Origin: CAZKNJ01 sp964554185
GTDB taxonomy: Bacteria > 4484-113
DNA length: 6,028 bases
NCBI GenBank assembly: GCA_964554185.1
Contig: CAZKNJ010000080.1
Location: 1 to 6,028, forward strand
Direction of reading: 5' to 3'
Made by a program: the position numbers and the translations under genes. This document shows positions 1-5,400 of this stretch, piece by piece. A model generated the notes under the pieces. That model worked only from the letters and a program-made list of their open reading frames with translations, did not search any database and had not been told where the DNA came from. How positions within the stretch are numbered: the first letter of the stretch is position 1; every line of letters starts with the position of its first letter.

Positions 1-18
1 CTGTGCTACGATTGCCGG

Positions 19-528
19 GTGCATACGGCGTATATCTCGCTGGGGAGCAATCTGGGCGACCGGGCGGCGAACCTCGCTGCGGCGGTGGAGGGGCTGAAGC
101 TGCTGCCCGGCACGCGTTTCGTGCGCCGGAGCCAGATCTACGAGACCAGCCCGGTGGGCTACGAGTCGGAGCACGCGTTCCTCAACTGCGTGGTGGAGTT
201 GGAGACGGCGCTGCCGCCGCCGGTGCTGCTCGCGGAATGCCAGCGCATTGAGCAGTCGCTGGGGCGCGAGCACGAGGAAGAAGTGAAGGCCGCTGGGTAT
301 GCCGACCGCGTAATCGACCTGGACATCCTGCTCTACGGCGAGCTGGTGCTGGCCACGCCCGATCTCATCATCCCCCATCCGCGCCTGACCGAGCGGCTGT
401 TCATGCTGATACCGCTGGCGGAGGTCAACGAGCACATTGAGATCGGCGGACGGACGGTTACCGAGTGGATAGACGAAGTGCAACGCTTCCATCCCGAGCA
501 GGAAGTGAAGCCCTACGCCGGCGGCTAG
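19..528 (+). CDS. folK: 2-amino-4-hydroxy-6-hydroxymethyldihydropteridine pyrophosphokinase (HPPK)
   Basis: HPPK transfers pyrophosphate from ATP to 6-hydroxymethyl-7,8-dihydropterin, the step before dihydropteroate synthase in cytoplasmic folate synthesis. The 169-aa product has the usual length and the family landmarks: the N-terminal SLGSNLGDR (residues 7-15), YETSPVG (41-47) in the pterin-binding region, and DRVIDLDILLYG (96-107) followed by IPHPRL (118-123). D100 and D102 match the two Mg-binding aspartates. The stretch between LGR (81-83) and DR (96-97) is about four residues longer than in the E. coli enzyme. It reads GYADR where E. coli has RWGPR, a variant I recall from other phyla. 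The start is GTG at 19, chosen because the protein begins there as HPPKs do. No good ribosome binding site precedes it, and the frame stays open to base 1, so an upstream start or fusion is not excluded. It ends 3 bp from the convergent protease gene. The family call is secure. Confidence 0.95.
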   Translation: MHTAYISLGSNLGDRAANLAAAVEGLKLLPGTRFVRRSQIYETSPVGYESEHAFLNCVVELETALPPPVLLAECQRIEQSLGREHEEEVKAAGYADRVIDLDILLYGELVLATPDLIIPHPRLTERLFMLIPLAEVNEHIEIGGRTVTEWIDEVQRFHPEQEVKPYAGG

Positions 529-531
529 GCT

Positions 532-2151
532 CTATTCGTGCTTCTCCCAGTTCCAGCCGATTGCGAATAGGTCTAGCTCATCGATAACGCCATCGTCGTT
601 GGTGTCGGCTGCATCAGTATAGCCGGCATCACCTTTGCGCAAGCCGAACTTCTCAATAACCACGTCCACATCGTCAATGTTCACTATGCCGTCACCATTG
701 GCGTCACCCTCCAGCGTCGGCGGGGGCGGCGGAGGCGTGGTGGCAAAGGCCTTGGCCATGTCAATGCGCCCGAAGCCATAGGCTTCGTCGAAGCCACGGT
801 GTCCCAGGTCCACCACCGATGTATGCATCATCGCCCGCAGCTCCACGTTGGACTTCGCCGGGAAGTAGCTCGCCAGCAGCGCGGCGAAACCGGTAACAAG
901 GGGCGTGGAGGCACTGGTGCCGCGGAACTGATTCCCCGGGTCGCTGGTGTAGTTGCCGGTGCCGTAAGTGGTGAGAATGTGGGTGCCGGGCGCGGTCAGC
1001 TCCAGCTCGGGGCCCTGTTTGCTGTAGCTCGCCACCTGCTCGGCGACTACTTCGGTCGTGGGATAGACCACCGTGTTGTCGAATATCGTGGTCGCGCCGA
1101 CGGCGATAACCTCGTCAAAGCCCGCCGGCAGATCAATGCCGTCCTGGTTGCCCTGGGGAATGTTGCCCGCGGCCGCAATGAGCAATGCGCCACCGTCATA
1201 AGCGCGGACTACTCCATTTTGCTCCGGGGCGCCGCCCGAGGGGCCGCCGAAGCTCATGTTCACGACCTTCGCGCCGTTGGACACCGCATAATCCAGCGCC
1301 GCGACCTCGGCGTCAACCGTGATGTTGGCGTTGGTACCCACGCGCAGAATCATCAGGCGCACGCCGGTCTCGCCGGAGCGGCCGCCGCCGGCCACGCCCG
1401 CGACGCCCTGGCCGTTGTTGCTGCGCGCGCCGATGACGCCGGCGACCCAGGTGCCGTGGGCGGCCGAATCGGCCTGCGGATCGGACGGGTCGGGGTCACC
1501 GCCGGTATCGGTCTGCACCACGTAGTTGGTGAAGTCGAAACCGTTGACATCGTCCACGAAACCGTTGCCGTCATCGTCAATGCTGTTGCCCGGTATCTCG
1601 TCCTCGTTCACCCACAGCGCGCCGGCCAGGTCGGGATGGCCGTACTTGATGCCAGTGTCTATGATGGCGACAATGACATTGCTCTTGCCGGTAGTGTAGT
1701 TCCACGCGAGCGGCGCGTTCGTCCACAACAGCCCCCACTGGCAGCGCCGCGGGTTGTCCCACGCATCAGCTACCGTGTGAAACGGATTCAGCAGGTATAT
1801 GTCGTCCGGCCAGAATGCCGGGCCGTCCTCCAATTCCTGCAGCGTGCTCACGGTCTTGACCACGTTGGGATAGGCGAACTCCACCAGGCCCGAGCGCTCC
1901 AGCTCCTGCGCGAACTCGAACGGGTCCTTGCCCTCCGGCACGCGCATTACTTGGTAAGTGTCGTACGAGAGCTGCAGGTCGCCCAGATAGCTCACCGATT
2001 TCATCCCCCGGGTTGTAAGGGCGGAGGCGCTCTTGCCCGGCCTCATCTTTACGATGAGCTCGTTGTCGTGCACCTTCACCGGCCCCGCGAGGGCTGAAAG
2101 CGAAAACACTGCAAGAATCAGCAGTAGCAGCGAAATGCTGCGGTAAATCAT
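532..2151 (-). CDS. Secreted subtilisin-like (S8) serine protease with C-terminal dockerin/EF-hand pair
   Basis: This 539-aa preproprotein is an exported endopeptidase. Residues 1-22 form a signal peptide: a basic R4, a Leu/Ile-rich core, and a likely cut after ALA22. Residues 23-100 look like a fervidolysin-type prodomain, with ELIVKMRPG at 31-39 and VEFAYPN at 90-96. The catalytic domain spans roughly 138-470: D165 in IIDTG, H232 in HGTWVAGV, oxyanion N330 in AAAGN, and S413 in GTSASTP. An Asp-rich segment (182-207, with DDDGNG at 192-197) is probably a calcium site. A Pro-run linker (473-478) leads to two EF-hand-like loops, D483-x-N485-x-D487-G and D516-x-N518-x-D520-G, the layout of a type I dockerin. 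All catalytic residues are present, so the enzyme should be active. No sortase, PEP-CTERM or transmembrane anchor follows. The start is supported by GGAG five bases upstream. The substrate is unknown, and the dockerin could be a partner-binding module or simply a calcium-stabilised tail. Confidence 0.93.
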   Translation of the reverse strand: MIYRSISLLLLILAVFSLSALAGPVKVHDNELIVKMRPGKSASALTTRGMKSVSYLGDLQLSYDTYQVMRVPEGKDPFEFAQELERSGLVEFAYPNVVKTVSTLQELEDGPAFWPDDIYLLNPFHTVADAWDNPRRCQWGLLWTNAPLAWNYTTGKSNVIVAIIDTGIKYGHPDLAGALWVNEDEIPGNSIDDDGNGFVDDVNGFDFTNYVVQTDTGGDPDPSDPQADSAAHGTWVAGVIGARSNNGQGVAGVAGGGRSGETGVRLMILRVGTNANITVDAEVAALDYAVSNGAKVVNMSFGGPSGGAPEQNGVVRAYDGGALLIAAAGNIPQGNQDGIDLPAGFDEVIAVGATTIFDNTVVYPTTEVVAEQVASYSKQGPELELTAPGTHILTTYGTGNYTSDPGNQFRGTSASTPLVTGFAALLASYFPAKSNVELRAMMHTSVVDLGHRGFDEAYGFGRIDMAKAFATTPPPPPPTLEGDANGDGIVNIDDVDVVIEKFGLRKGDAGYTDAADTNDDGVIDELDLFAIGWNWEKHE

Positions 2152-2156
2152 AAGTA

Positions 2157-2160
2157 CTCC
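2157..2160 (-). promoter_or_regulatory. Ribosome binding site of the S8 protease
   Basis: On the minus strand the sequence reads GGAGTACTT and then ATG. This places a GGAG core five bases before the start at 2151, a normal spacing that fixes the start choice. The encoded signal peptide begins directly at this ATG. Confidence 0.7.
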
Positions 2161-2186
2161 ATATGCGCGCGGTAGCGCCCGGAAGT

Positions 2187-2194
2187 ATTATACC
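2187..2194 (-). promoter_or_regulatory. Probable -10 box of the S8 protease promoter
   Basis: The minus strand carries GGTATAAT, with a perfect TATAAT at 2192-2187. Transcription would begin near 2180 and leave a leader of roughly 28 nt before the protease ATG. No good -35 hexamer lies 16-18 bp upstream: at 17 bp it reads CTAAGA. The promoter may therefore be weak or activator-dependent. A small inverted repeat at 2196-2209 lies in the spacer. The core matches the GGTATAAT of the oppositely directed abiE promoter. Confidence 0.5.
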
Positions 2195-2195
2195 C

Positions 2196-2227
2196 GCTTG
2201 CCGCCAAGCTCTTAGCCCGGGTGGGCT
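2196..2227. repeat. Two adjacent short inverted repeats between the divergent promoters
   Basis: GCTTG-CCGC-CAAGC (2196-2209) is a perfect 5-bp inverted repeat with a 4-base gap. AGCCC-GGGT-GGGCT (2214-2227) is a second one of the same design. They fill most of the space between the two opposing TATAAT boxes. The first lies in the -10/-35 spacer of the minus-strand promoter, and the second touches the -35 position of the plus-strand promoter. They could be operators for AbiEi or another regulator. Five-base arms also arise easily by chance in GC-rich DNA. Confidence 0.35.
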
Positions 2228-2255
2228 TGCGCCGGAGAAACACCTCTGGTATAAT
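2227..2255 (+). promoter_or_regulatory. abiE operon promoter (extended -10)
   Basis: TATAAT at 2250-2255 is a perfect -10 hexamer preceded by TGG (2247-2249), which makes an extended -10 element. Seventeen bases upstream is TTGCGC (2227-2232), which keeps only the TTG of the -35 consensus. That is acceptable for an extended -10 promoter. Initiation would fall near 2262, giving a leader of about 30 nt to the abiEi ATG. The -10 sits inside GGTA-TAAT-TACC (2248-2259), so a repressor bound there would block it. A weaker alternative -10 is TATAAC at 2270-2275. Confidence 0.6.
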
Positions 2256-2289
2256 TACCTACACTTATGTATAACTGTTGGTATTATTA
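2247..2289 (+). repeat. Direct repeat pair flanking the abiE transcription start (candidate operator)
   Basis: TGGTATAATTA (2247-2257) recurs as TGGTATTATTA (2279-2289), 10 of 11 bases identical, with starts 32 bp apart, close to three helical turns. Between them lies TTAT-GT-ATAA (2265-2274), a short inverted repeat. The first copy covers the -10 box and the second ends two bases before the abiEi ATG. AbiEi antitoxins of characterised AbiE systems repress their own promoter by binding repeats there, so these are plausible AbiEi sites. The AT-rich composition makes chance similarity possible. Confidence 0.45.
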
Positions 2290-2291
2290 TC

Positions 2292-2918
2292 ATGCCTAGA
2301 CCGGGGACAAAGTGGCAAGCCGCTGACGTTGCGGCAGCAGCCTCGGTTGCCGCCAGGGACGGAGGGTGGATTCGCACGTCCAGGGCCATCCAAGCTGGCA
2401 TCCATCCGGCGAAGCTATACTCAATGGTTGAAGCTGGCGTGCTTGTGCGCATCGAGCGCGGGCTCTACCGGCTGGCTGGCGAGCCACTGCTTAGCCATCC
2501 TGACCTCGCCGTAGTCGGCGCGCGTGTCCGGCAAGGGGTGATTTGCCTGATCTCCGCGCTGGCTTTTCACGAACTCACGACCCAGATACCACACGAGGTT
2601 CATCTCGCGCTTCCCCGCGGTACGGAGGAGCCGCGCCTGGCCTACCCCCCGCTCAAGACCTACCGATTCGGCGGCAAGGCGTTCTCCGCGGGGGTGGAGA
2701 CGCATGAACTTGACGGAGTGGGTGTGCGCGTTTACAGCCCGGAGAAGACGCTGGCCGATTGCTTCAAGTTCCGCCGAACCATCGGCCTTGACACGGCGCT
2801 CGAGGCTGTCCGCTTCTACCGTGAACAGCGAACTCTCAAGGTAGACGACCTCATGCGCTACGCGGCAATCTGCCGAGTGAAGAACGTTATGCGGCCATAT
2901 CTGGAGGCTCTTCTTTGA
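2292..2918 (+). CDS. abiEi: AbiEi-family antitoxin and transcriptional regulator (type IV toxin-antitoxin)
   Basis: This is the antitoxin half of an AbiE abortive-infection pair. In studied members it counteracts the AbiEii nucleotidyltransferase without stable binding and represses its own operon. The 208-aa product has an N-terminal winged helix-turn-helix (about residues 24-62) ending in RIERGLYRL (53-61). The AbiEi core has GVICLISALAFHELTTQIP (82-100) and, near the C-terminus, VYSPEKTLADCFKFR (147-161), both typical of the family. The frame stays open upstream to 2163, but starting there would put the promoter inside the gene. The ATG at 2292 lies directly before the HTH region and about 30 nt after the predicted transcription start. 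No Shine-Dalgarno site is visible ahead of it, only AT-rich sequence. The stop TGA overlaps the toxin ATG by one base, so the two are translationally coupled. The family call is firm and the start is likely. Confidence 0.9.
   Translation: MPRPGTKWQAADVAAAASVAARDGGWIRTSRAIQAGIHPAKLYSMVEAGVLVRIERGLYRLAGEPLLSHPDLAVVGARVRQGVICLISALAFHELTTQIPHEVHLALPRGTEEPRLAYPPLKTYRFGGKAFSAGVETHELDGVGVRVYSPEKTLADCFKFRRTIGLDTALEAVRFYREQRTLKVDDLMRYAAICRVKNVMRPYLEALL
2903..2907 (+). promoter_or_regulatory. Ribosome binding site of abiEii inside the abiEi coding end
   Basis: GGAGG lies ten bases before the abiEii ATG at 2918, within the last codons of abiEi. It supports ATG 2918 over the in-frame TTG at 2915. It also gives the toxin its own strong ribosome entry in addition to coupling through the overlapping TGATG. 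Confidence 0.7.
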
Positions 2919-3829
2919 TGGCGCGAGGCAACAAGAACGTAGCTGCATCAGTGCATCAGCGCCTTCTTAACCAGGCCAGGGAGTCATCCCGCCCCTTCAA
3001 CGACCTTCTACAGCACTTCGCCACTGAGCGGTTCATATACCGGCTCTCCAAGAGCCCCTTCGCCGGCAGTTTCATCCTCAAAGGCGCACTGATGTTCTCG
3101 GTGTGGTGCGGCCCGGCGTCCCGTCCAACAATGGACATTGACCTGCTGGGGAAGATTGACAACAGCCTGGATGTGGTCATCGCGGCGGTTAAAGGCGCTT
3201 GCGGCACGGAGGTCGAGGATGACGGCATGCAATTCAACGCGGAAGCGGCGACAGCCGCAAGGATAATGGAAGGGGCCGGATATGAGGGTGTGCGCGTACG
3301 TCTAAGGGGAAACCTGGGCAATGCGCGCGTCTCCTTGCAGATTGACATTGGATTCGGTGACCCGATCGTTCCAGCTCCCGCCAGAATCGCATATCCTGTC
3401 CTGCTTGATTTCCCGGCTCCCGAGCTAAACGGCTACACAATGGAGAGCACCATTGCGGAGAAGTTCCATGCAATGGTGCGGCTCGGCGTCCTGAACAGCC
3501 GGATGAAGGACTTCCACGACACTTGGCTGCTGTCGCACACGTTTAACTTCGGCGGTGAGACGCTTGCCGAGGCGGTTCGACAGACATTTGCCCACCGGAA
3601 CACTCCAGTTCCCGCTGAGCCCGCAGTTTTCGGCCCCTCGTTTGCGGATGACGGGAGCAAGCCTGCCCAGTGGAGAGGCTTTCTCAGGAAGGCCAAGCTG
3701 GCCCACGCGCCAGGCAGCTTTGGTGTGGTACTTGAGGCTATCAGGGCGTTCCTCCAACCTGTCGCCACATCTCTCGCCGGGCGGCGGGCGTATGCCCGCA
3801 CTTGGGTTGCCCCCGGCCCGTGGCGATGA
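2918..3829 (+). CDS. abiEii: AbiEii/AbiGii-family nucleotidyltransferase toxin
   Basis: This is the toxin of the AbiE pair. Family members are DNA polymerase beta-like nucleotidyltransferases that halt growth. Some (MenT-type) add nucleotides to tRNA 3' ends, and others bind GTP. In this 303-aa protein all four family motifs are visible. Motif I is K55-G56-A57 followed by D73-x-D75 (TMDIDLL), the metal-binding pair. Motif II is LQIDIGFGD (140-148) with D143. Motif III is STIAEKFHAM (177-186) with K182. Motif IV is MKDFHD (196-201) with D198 and D201. None is damaged, so the toxin should be active. The C-terminus, with W296 and PGPW (299-302), resembles the Pro-Gly-Trp ends I recall in related proteins, so the gene looks full length. 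It follows the antitoxin with a one-base overlap. Its target cannot be read from the sequence. Confidence 0.92.
   Translation: MARGNKNVAASVHQRLLNQARESSRPFNDLLQHFATERFIYRLSKSPFAGSFILKGALMFSVWCGPASRPTMDIDLLGKIDNSLDVVIAAVKGACGTEVEDDGMQFNAEAATAARIMEGAGYEGVRVRLRGNLGNARVSLQIDIGFGDPIVPAPARIAYPVLLDFPAPELNGYTMESTIAEKFHAMVRLGVLNSRMKDFHDTWLLSHTFNFGGETLAEAVRQTFAHRNTPVPAEPAVFGPSFADDGSKPAQWRGFLRKAKLAHAPGSFGVVLEAIRAFLQPVATSLAGRRAYARTWVAPGPWR
3784..3799 (+). repeat. GC hairpin near the 3' end of abiEii
   Basis: GCGGGC-GTAT-GCCCGC is a perfect 6-bp stem with a 4-base loop, located 30 bases before the toxin stop codon. No T-run follows, so it is not a standard intrinsic terminator. It could stabilise the 3' end of the abiE message, or it may be a by-product of GC-rich codons. 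Confidence 0.4.
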
Positions 3830-3880
3830 AGCATCTTGCTGCCCGGGACGGCTTCGCGCGCGAGCTCCACCTGAAGCCTC

Positions 3881-3889
3881 TGCTACAAT
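3881..3889 (+). promoter_or_regulatory. Extended -10 promoter of the dapA operon
   Basis: TGCTACAAT combines a TG extension (3881-3882) with TACAAT (3884-3889), five of six bases matching the -10 consensus. No clear -35 is seen at 16-18 bp. Initiation near 3896 would give a leader of about 22 nt carrying the dapA ribosome binding site. A perfect palindrome, TCGCGCGCGA (3854-3863), lies about 20 bp upstream of the -10. The promoter separates dapA transcription from abiE, although no terminator is visible between them, so readthrough from abiE is possible. Confidence 0.55.
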
Positions 3890-3904
3890 AAGGGCGAACG
3901 ATCC

Positions 3905-3911
3905 AAGGAAG
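3905..3911 (+). promoter_or_regulatory. Ribosome binding site of dapA
   Basis: AAGGAAG precedes the ATG at 3918 with six bases between, the best Shine-Dalgarno match in the window. It settles the dapA start and suggests strong translation of the first gene of this operon. Confidence 0.75.
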
Positions 3912-3917
3912 TGAAAC

Positions 3918-4826
3918 ATGAGCGCAACTCCGGTATTTGGACGCATTGCAACCGCCGTAATCACGCCCTTTGACAGCCGGGGCGGCATAGACTACGCCGC
4001 GGCCAAGCGGCTGGTGGAGCACCTGGCGGCCAACGGCAGCGACGCCGTGGTGGTCGCCGGCACTACCGGCGAAGGCGCCACGCTCTCGGCTGAGGAGCGC
4101 GTGGAGCTCTTCAAGTTCTGGGCGGACAGCGCGCCCGACGGCCTCAAGGTCGTCGCCAACACCGGCACCAATGTCACCGATGAATCGGTGAAGCTGACGC
4201 AGCAGGCCACCAAGGCCGGAGTTGACGGCGTCATGGCGGTGATGCCCTATTACAACAAACCCAACACCGACGGGCAGATCCGGCACTTCCGCATGGTCGC
4301 GCAAGCCACGGACAAGCCGGTGCTGATGTACAACGTGCCCTCGCGCACCGGCGGCTCCATGACGCTGGAGGCCATCTACCAGCTTTCCGGCGTGAGCAAC
4401 ATCGCCGCCATCAAGGAGGCCAGTGGCAACCTGGACTTCGTCAGCAGCATCATCAAGAACTCGGCGCACGACTTCGTGGTGTATTCCGGCGACGACAGCC
4501 TCACGCTCCCCATCCTCGCGGTTGGGGGCGTGGGAGTGGTCAGCGTGGCCTCGCATATCGTGGGGCCACAGCTTGCGGAAATGGTGCAGGCCTACGTCAA
4601 GGGCGAGGTGGACCGCGCCGCCAAAATACACCGCGACCTCCACGGTGTCTTCAAGGCGCTGTTCCTCACCACCAATCCCATACCGGTGAAAACGGCCATG
4701 GCGATGATGGGGCTGGTCTCGGAGAACTTCCGGCTGCCGATGACGCCGGCGCCGGAGGACGTGAAGAACCACCTGGCCGCCATCATGAACGAGCACGGCC
4801 TCTTCCCCGGCATCCCCTCCAAGTAG
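3918..4826 (+). CDS. dapA: 4-hydroxy-tetrahydrodipicolinate synthase (DHDPS)
   Basis: DapA condenses pyruvate with L-aspartate-4-semialdehyde, the first committed step toward diaminopimelate and lysine, in the cytoplasm and usually as a homotetramer. The 302-aa product is a normal-length TIM-barrel lyase. Active-site elements are intact: GTTGEGATL (48-56) with T49/T50, which lines the pyruvate pocket and includes the triad threonine; MPYYNKP (109-115) with the tyrosine reaching into a partner subunit; YNVPSRTG (138-145) with the catalytic tyrosine Y138 and the substrate-carboxylate-binding R143; and AAIKEASG (163-170) with Schiff-base lysine K166. NPIPVK (253-258) is also conserved. Related family members (N-acetylneuraminate lyase, KDG aldolase) share the fold, but GTTGE and YNVPxRTG favour DHDPS. 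The gene leads a probable operon with its own promoter and ribosome binding site, and the next gene starts 4 bp after its stop. Confidence 0.96.
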   Translation: MSATPVFGRIATAVITPFDSRGGIDYAAAKRLVEHLAANGSDAVVVAGTTGEGATLSAEERVELFKFWADSAPDGLKVVANTGTNVTDESVKLTQQATKAGVDGVMAVMPYYNKPNTDGQIRHFRMVAQATDKPVLMYNVPSRTGGSMTLEAIYQLSGVSNIAAIKEASGNLDFVSSIIKNSAHDFVVYSGDDSLTLPILAVGGVGVVSVASHIVGPQLAEMVQAYVKGEVDRAAKIHRDLHGVFKALFLTTNPIPVKTAMAMMGLVSENFRLPMTPAPEDVKNHLAAIMNEHGLFPGIPSK

Positions 4827-4830
4827 CGCC

Positions 4831-5400
4831 ATGCCTGATCCCCAGCGCCTGTTGGACGAACTCGCCGCGCAGGTCTCCGCCTGCCGCCGCTGCCAACTGG
4901 GCGAAAGCCGCACCCACGCCGTCCCCGGCGAAGGCGGCGCGCGCGCCAAGGTAATGTTCATCGGCGAAGCGCCCGGCGCGGATGAGGACGAGCAGGGGCG
5001 CCCGTTTGTCGGCCGCGCGGGAGTTCTGCTGCGCGAGCTGATAGCGCACGTGGGGATGGATCAGAGCGAGTACTTCATCGGCAACGTGCTCAAGTGCCGC
5101 CCGCCGGGCAACCGCGACCCGGAGCCGCTGGAGATTGAGGCCTGCCGGCCGTGGCTCTACGCCCAGCTCGCGGTGATTAAGCCGCTGGTGGTGGTGACGC
5201 TAGGGCGCTTCTCCATGAGCCTGCTCATCAGCCCCAAGCTGCAGATCAGCAAGGCGCGCGGGCAGGTGTTCCCCGTTGACGGGCAGCACTTCCTGCCGAT
5301 GTACCACCCGGCGGCGATACTGCGCAACCCGCGGCTGCGCGACGTGCTCATCGCCGACTTCCAGAAGCTGGCGCTGCTGGTTCGGGAGCTGGACCTGTGA
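4831..5400 (+). CDS. udg: Family-4 uracil-DNA glycosylase with [4Fe-4S] cluster
   Basis: This enzyme removes uracil from DNA, starting base-excision repair of deaminated cytosine. The 189-aa protein shows the family-4 pattern. Four cysteines can ligate an iron-sulfur cluster: C18 and C21 (CRRC near the N-terminus), C89 in NVLKCRPPGNRDP, and C105 in EACRPWL. The uracil-pocket motif GEAPGADEDEQGRPFVG occupies 45-61, with F59 placed to stack on the base. MYHPAAILRNPRLR (157-170) contains the DNA-contacting H159. Everything needed for activity is present. The ATG at 4831 is 4 bp past the dapA stop and lacks its own clear ribosome binding site, so it probably depends on coupling to dapA translation. 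Its own stop overlaps the next start. Family-4 enzymes are common in thermophiles but also occur widely elsewhere, so growth temperature cannot be inferred. Confidence 0.95.
   Translation: MPDPQRLLDELAAQVSACRRCQLGESRTHAVPGEGGARAKVMFIGEAPGADEDEQGRPFVGRAGVLLRELIAHVGMDQSEYFIGNVLKCRPPGNRDPEPLEIEACRPWLYAQLAVIKPLVVVTLGRFSMSLLISPKLQISKARGQVFPVDGQHFLPMYHPAAILRNPRLRDVLIADFQKLALLVRELDL

Noticed and set aside
3..251. An 82-residue plus-strand frame inside folK
   Set aside because: It reads through the well-conserved HPPK coding sequence in another frame, and its Gly/Ala/Arg-rich product is typical of an out-of-frame GC-rich read.
799..2097. A 432-residue open frame on the plus strand opposite the protease gene
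   Set aside because: It is antisense to a gene with a full signal peptide, catalytic triad and EF-hands. Its product is His/Arg/Val/Ala-rich with no recognisable motif, as expected of a shadow frame in GC-rich DNA.
2163..2291. Upstream extension of abiEi to an ATG at 2163
   Set aside because: It would place an extended -10 promoter and the repeats inside the coding sequence and add 43 residues before the normal start of the winged-helix region. ATG 2292 fits better.
3784..3866. Intrinsic terminator after abiEii
   Set aside because: The stems are GC-rich but none is followed by a run of T, and the best one lies inside the coding sequence.
2421..3988. Several minus-strand frames of 79-187 residues opposite the abiE pair
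   Set aside because: They overlap two well-supported genes, lack recognisable motifs and have low-complexity Arg/Pro/Ala-rich products.
3741..4961. A 406-residue open frame on the minus strand across dapA
   Set aside because: It lies opposite dapA and runs into the abiEii end and the glycosylase gene, crossing the dapA promoter. It shows no family motif and is a shadow of those genes.
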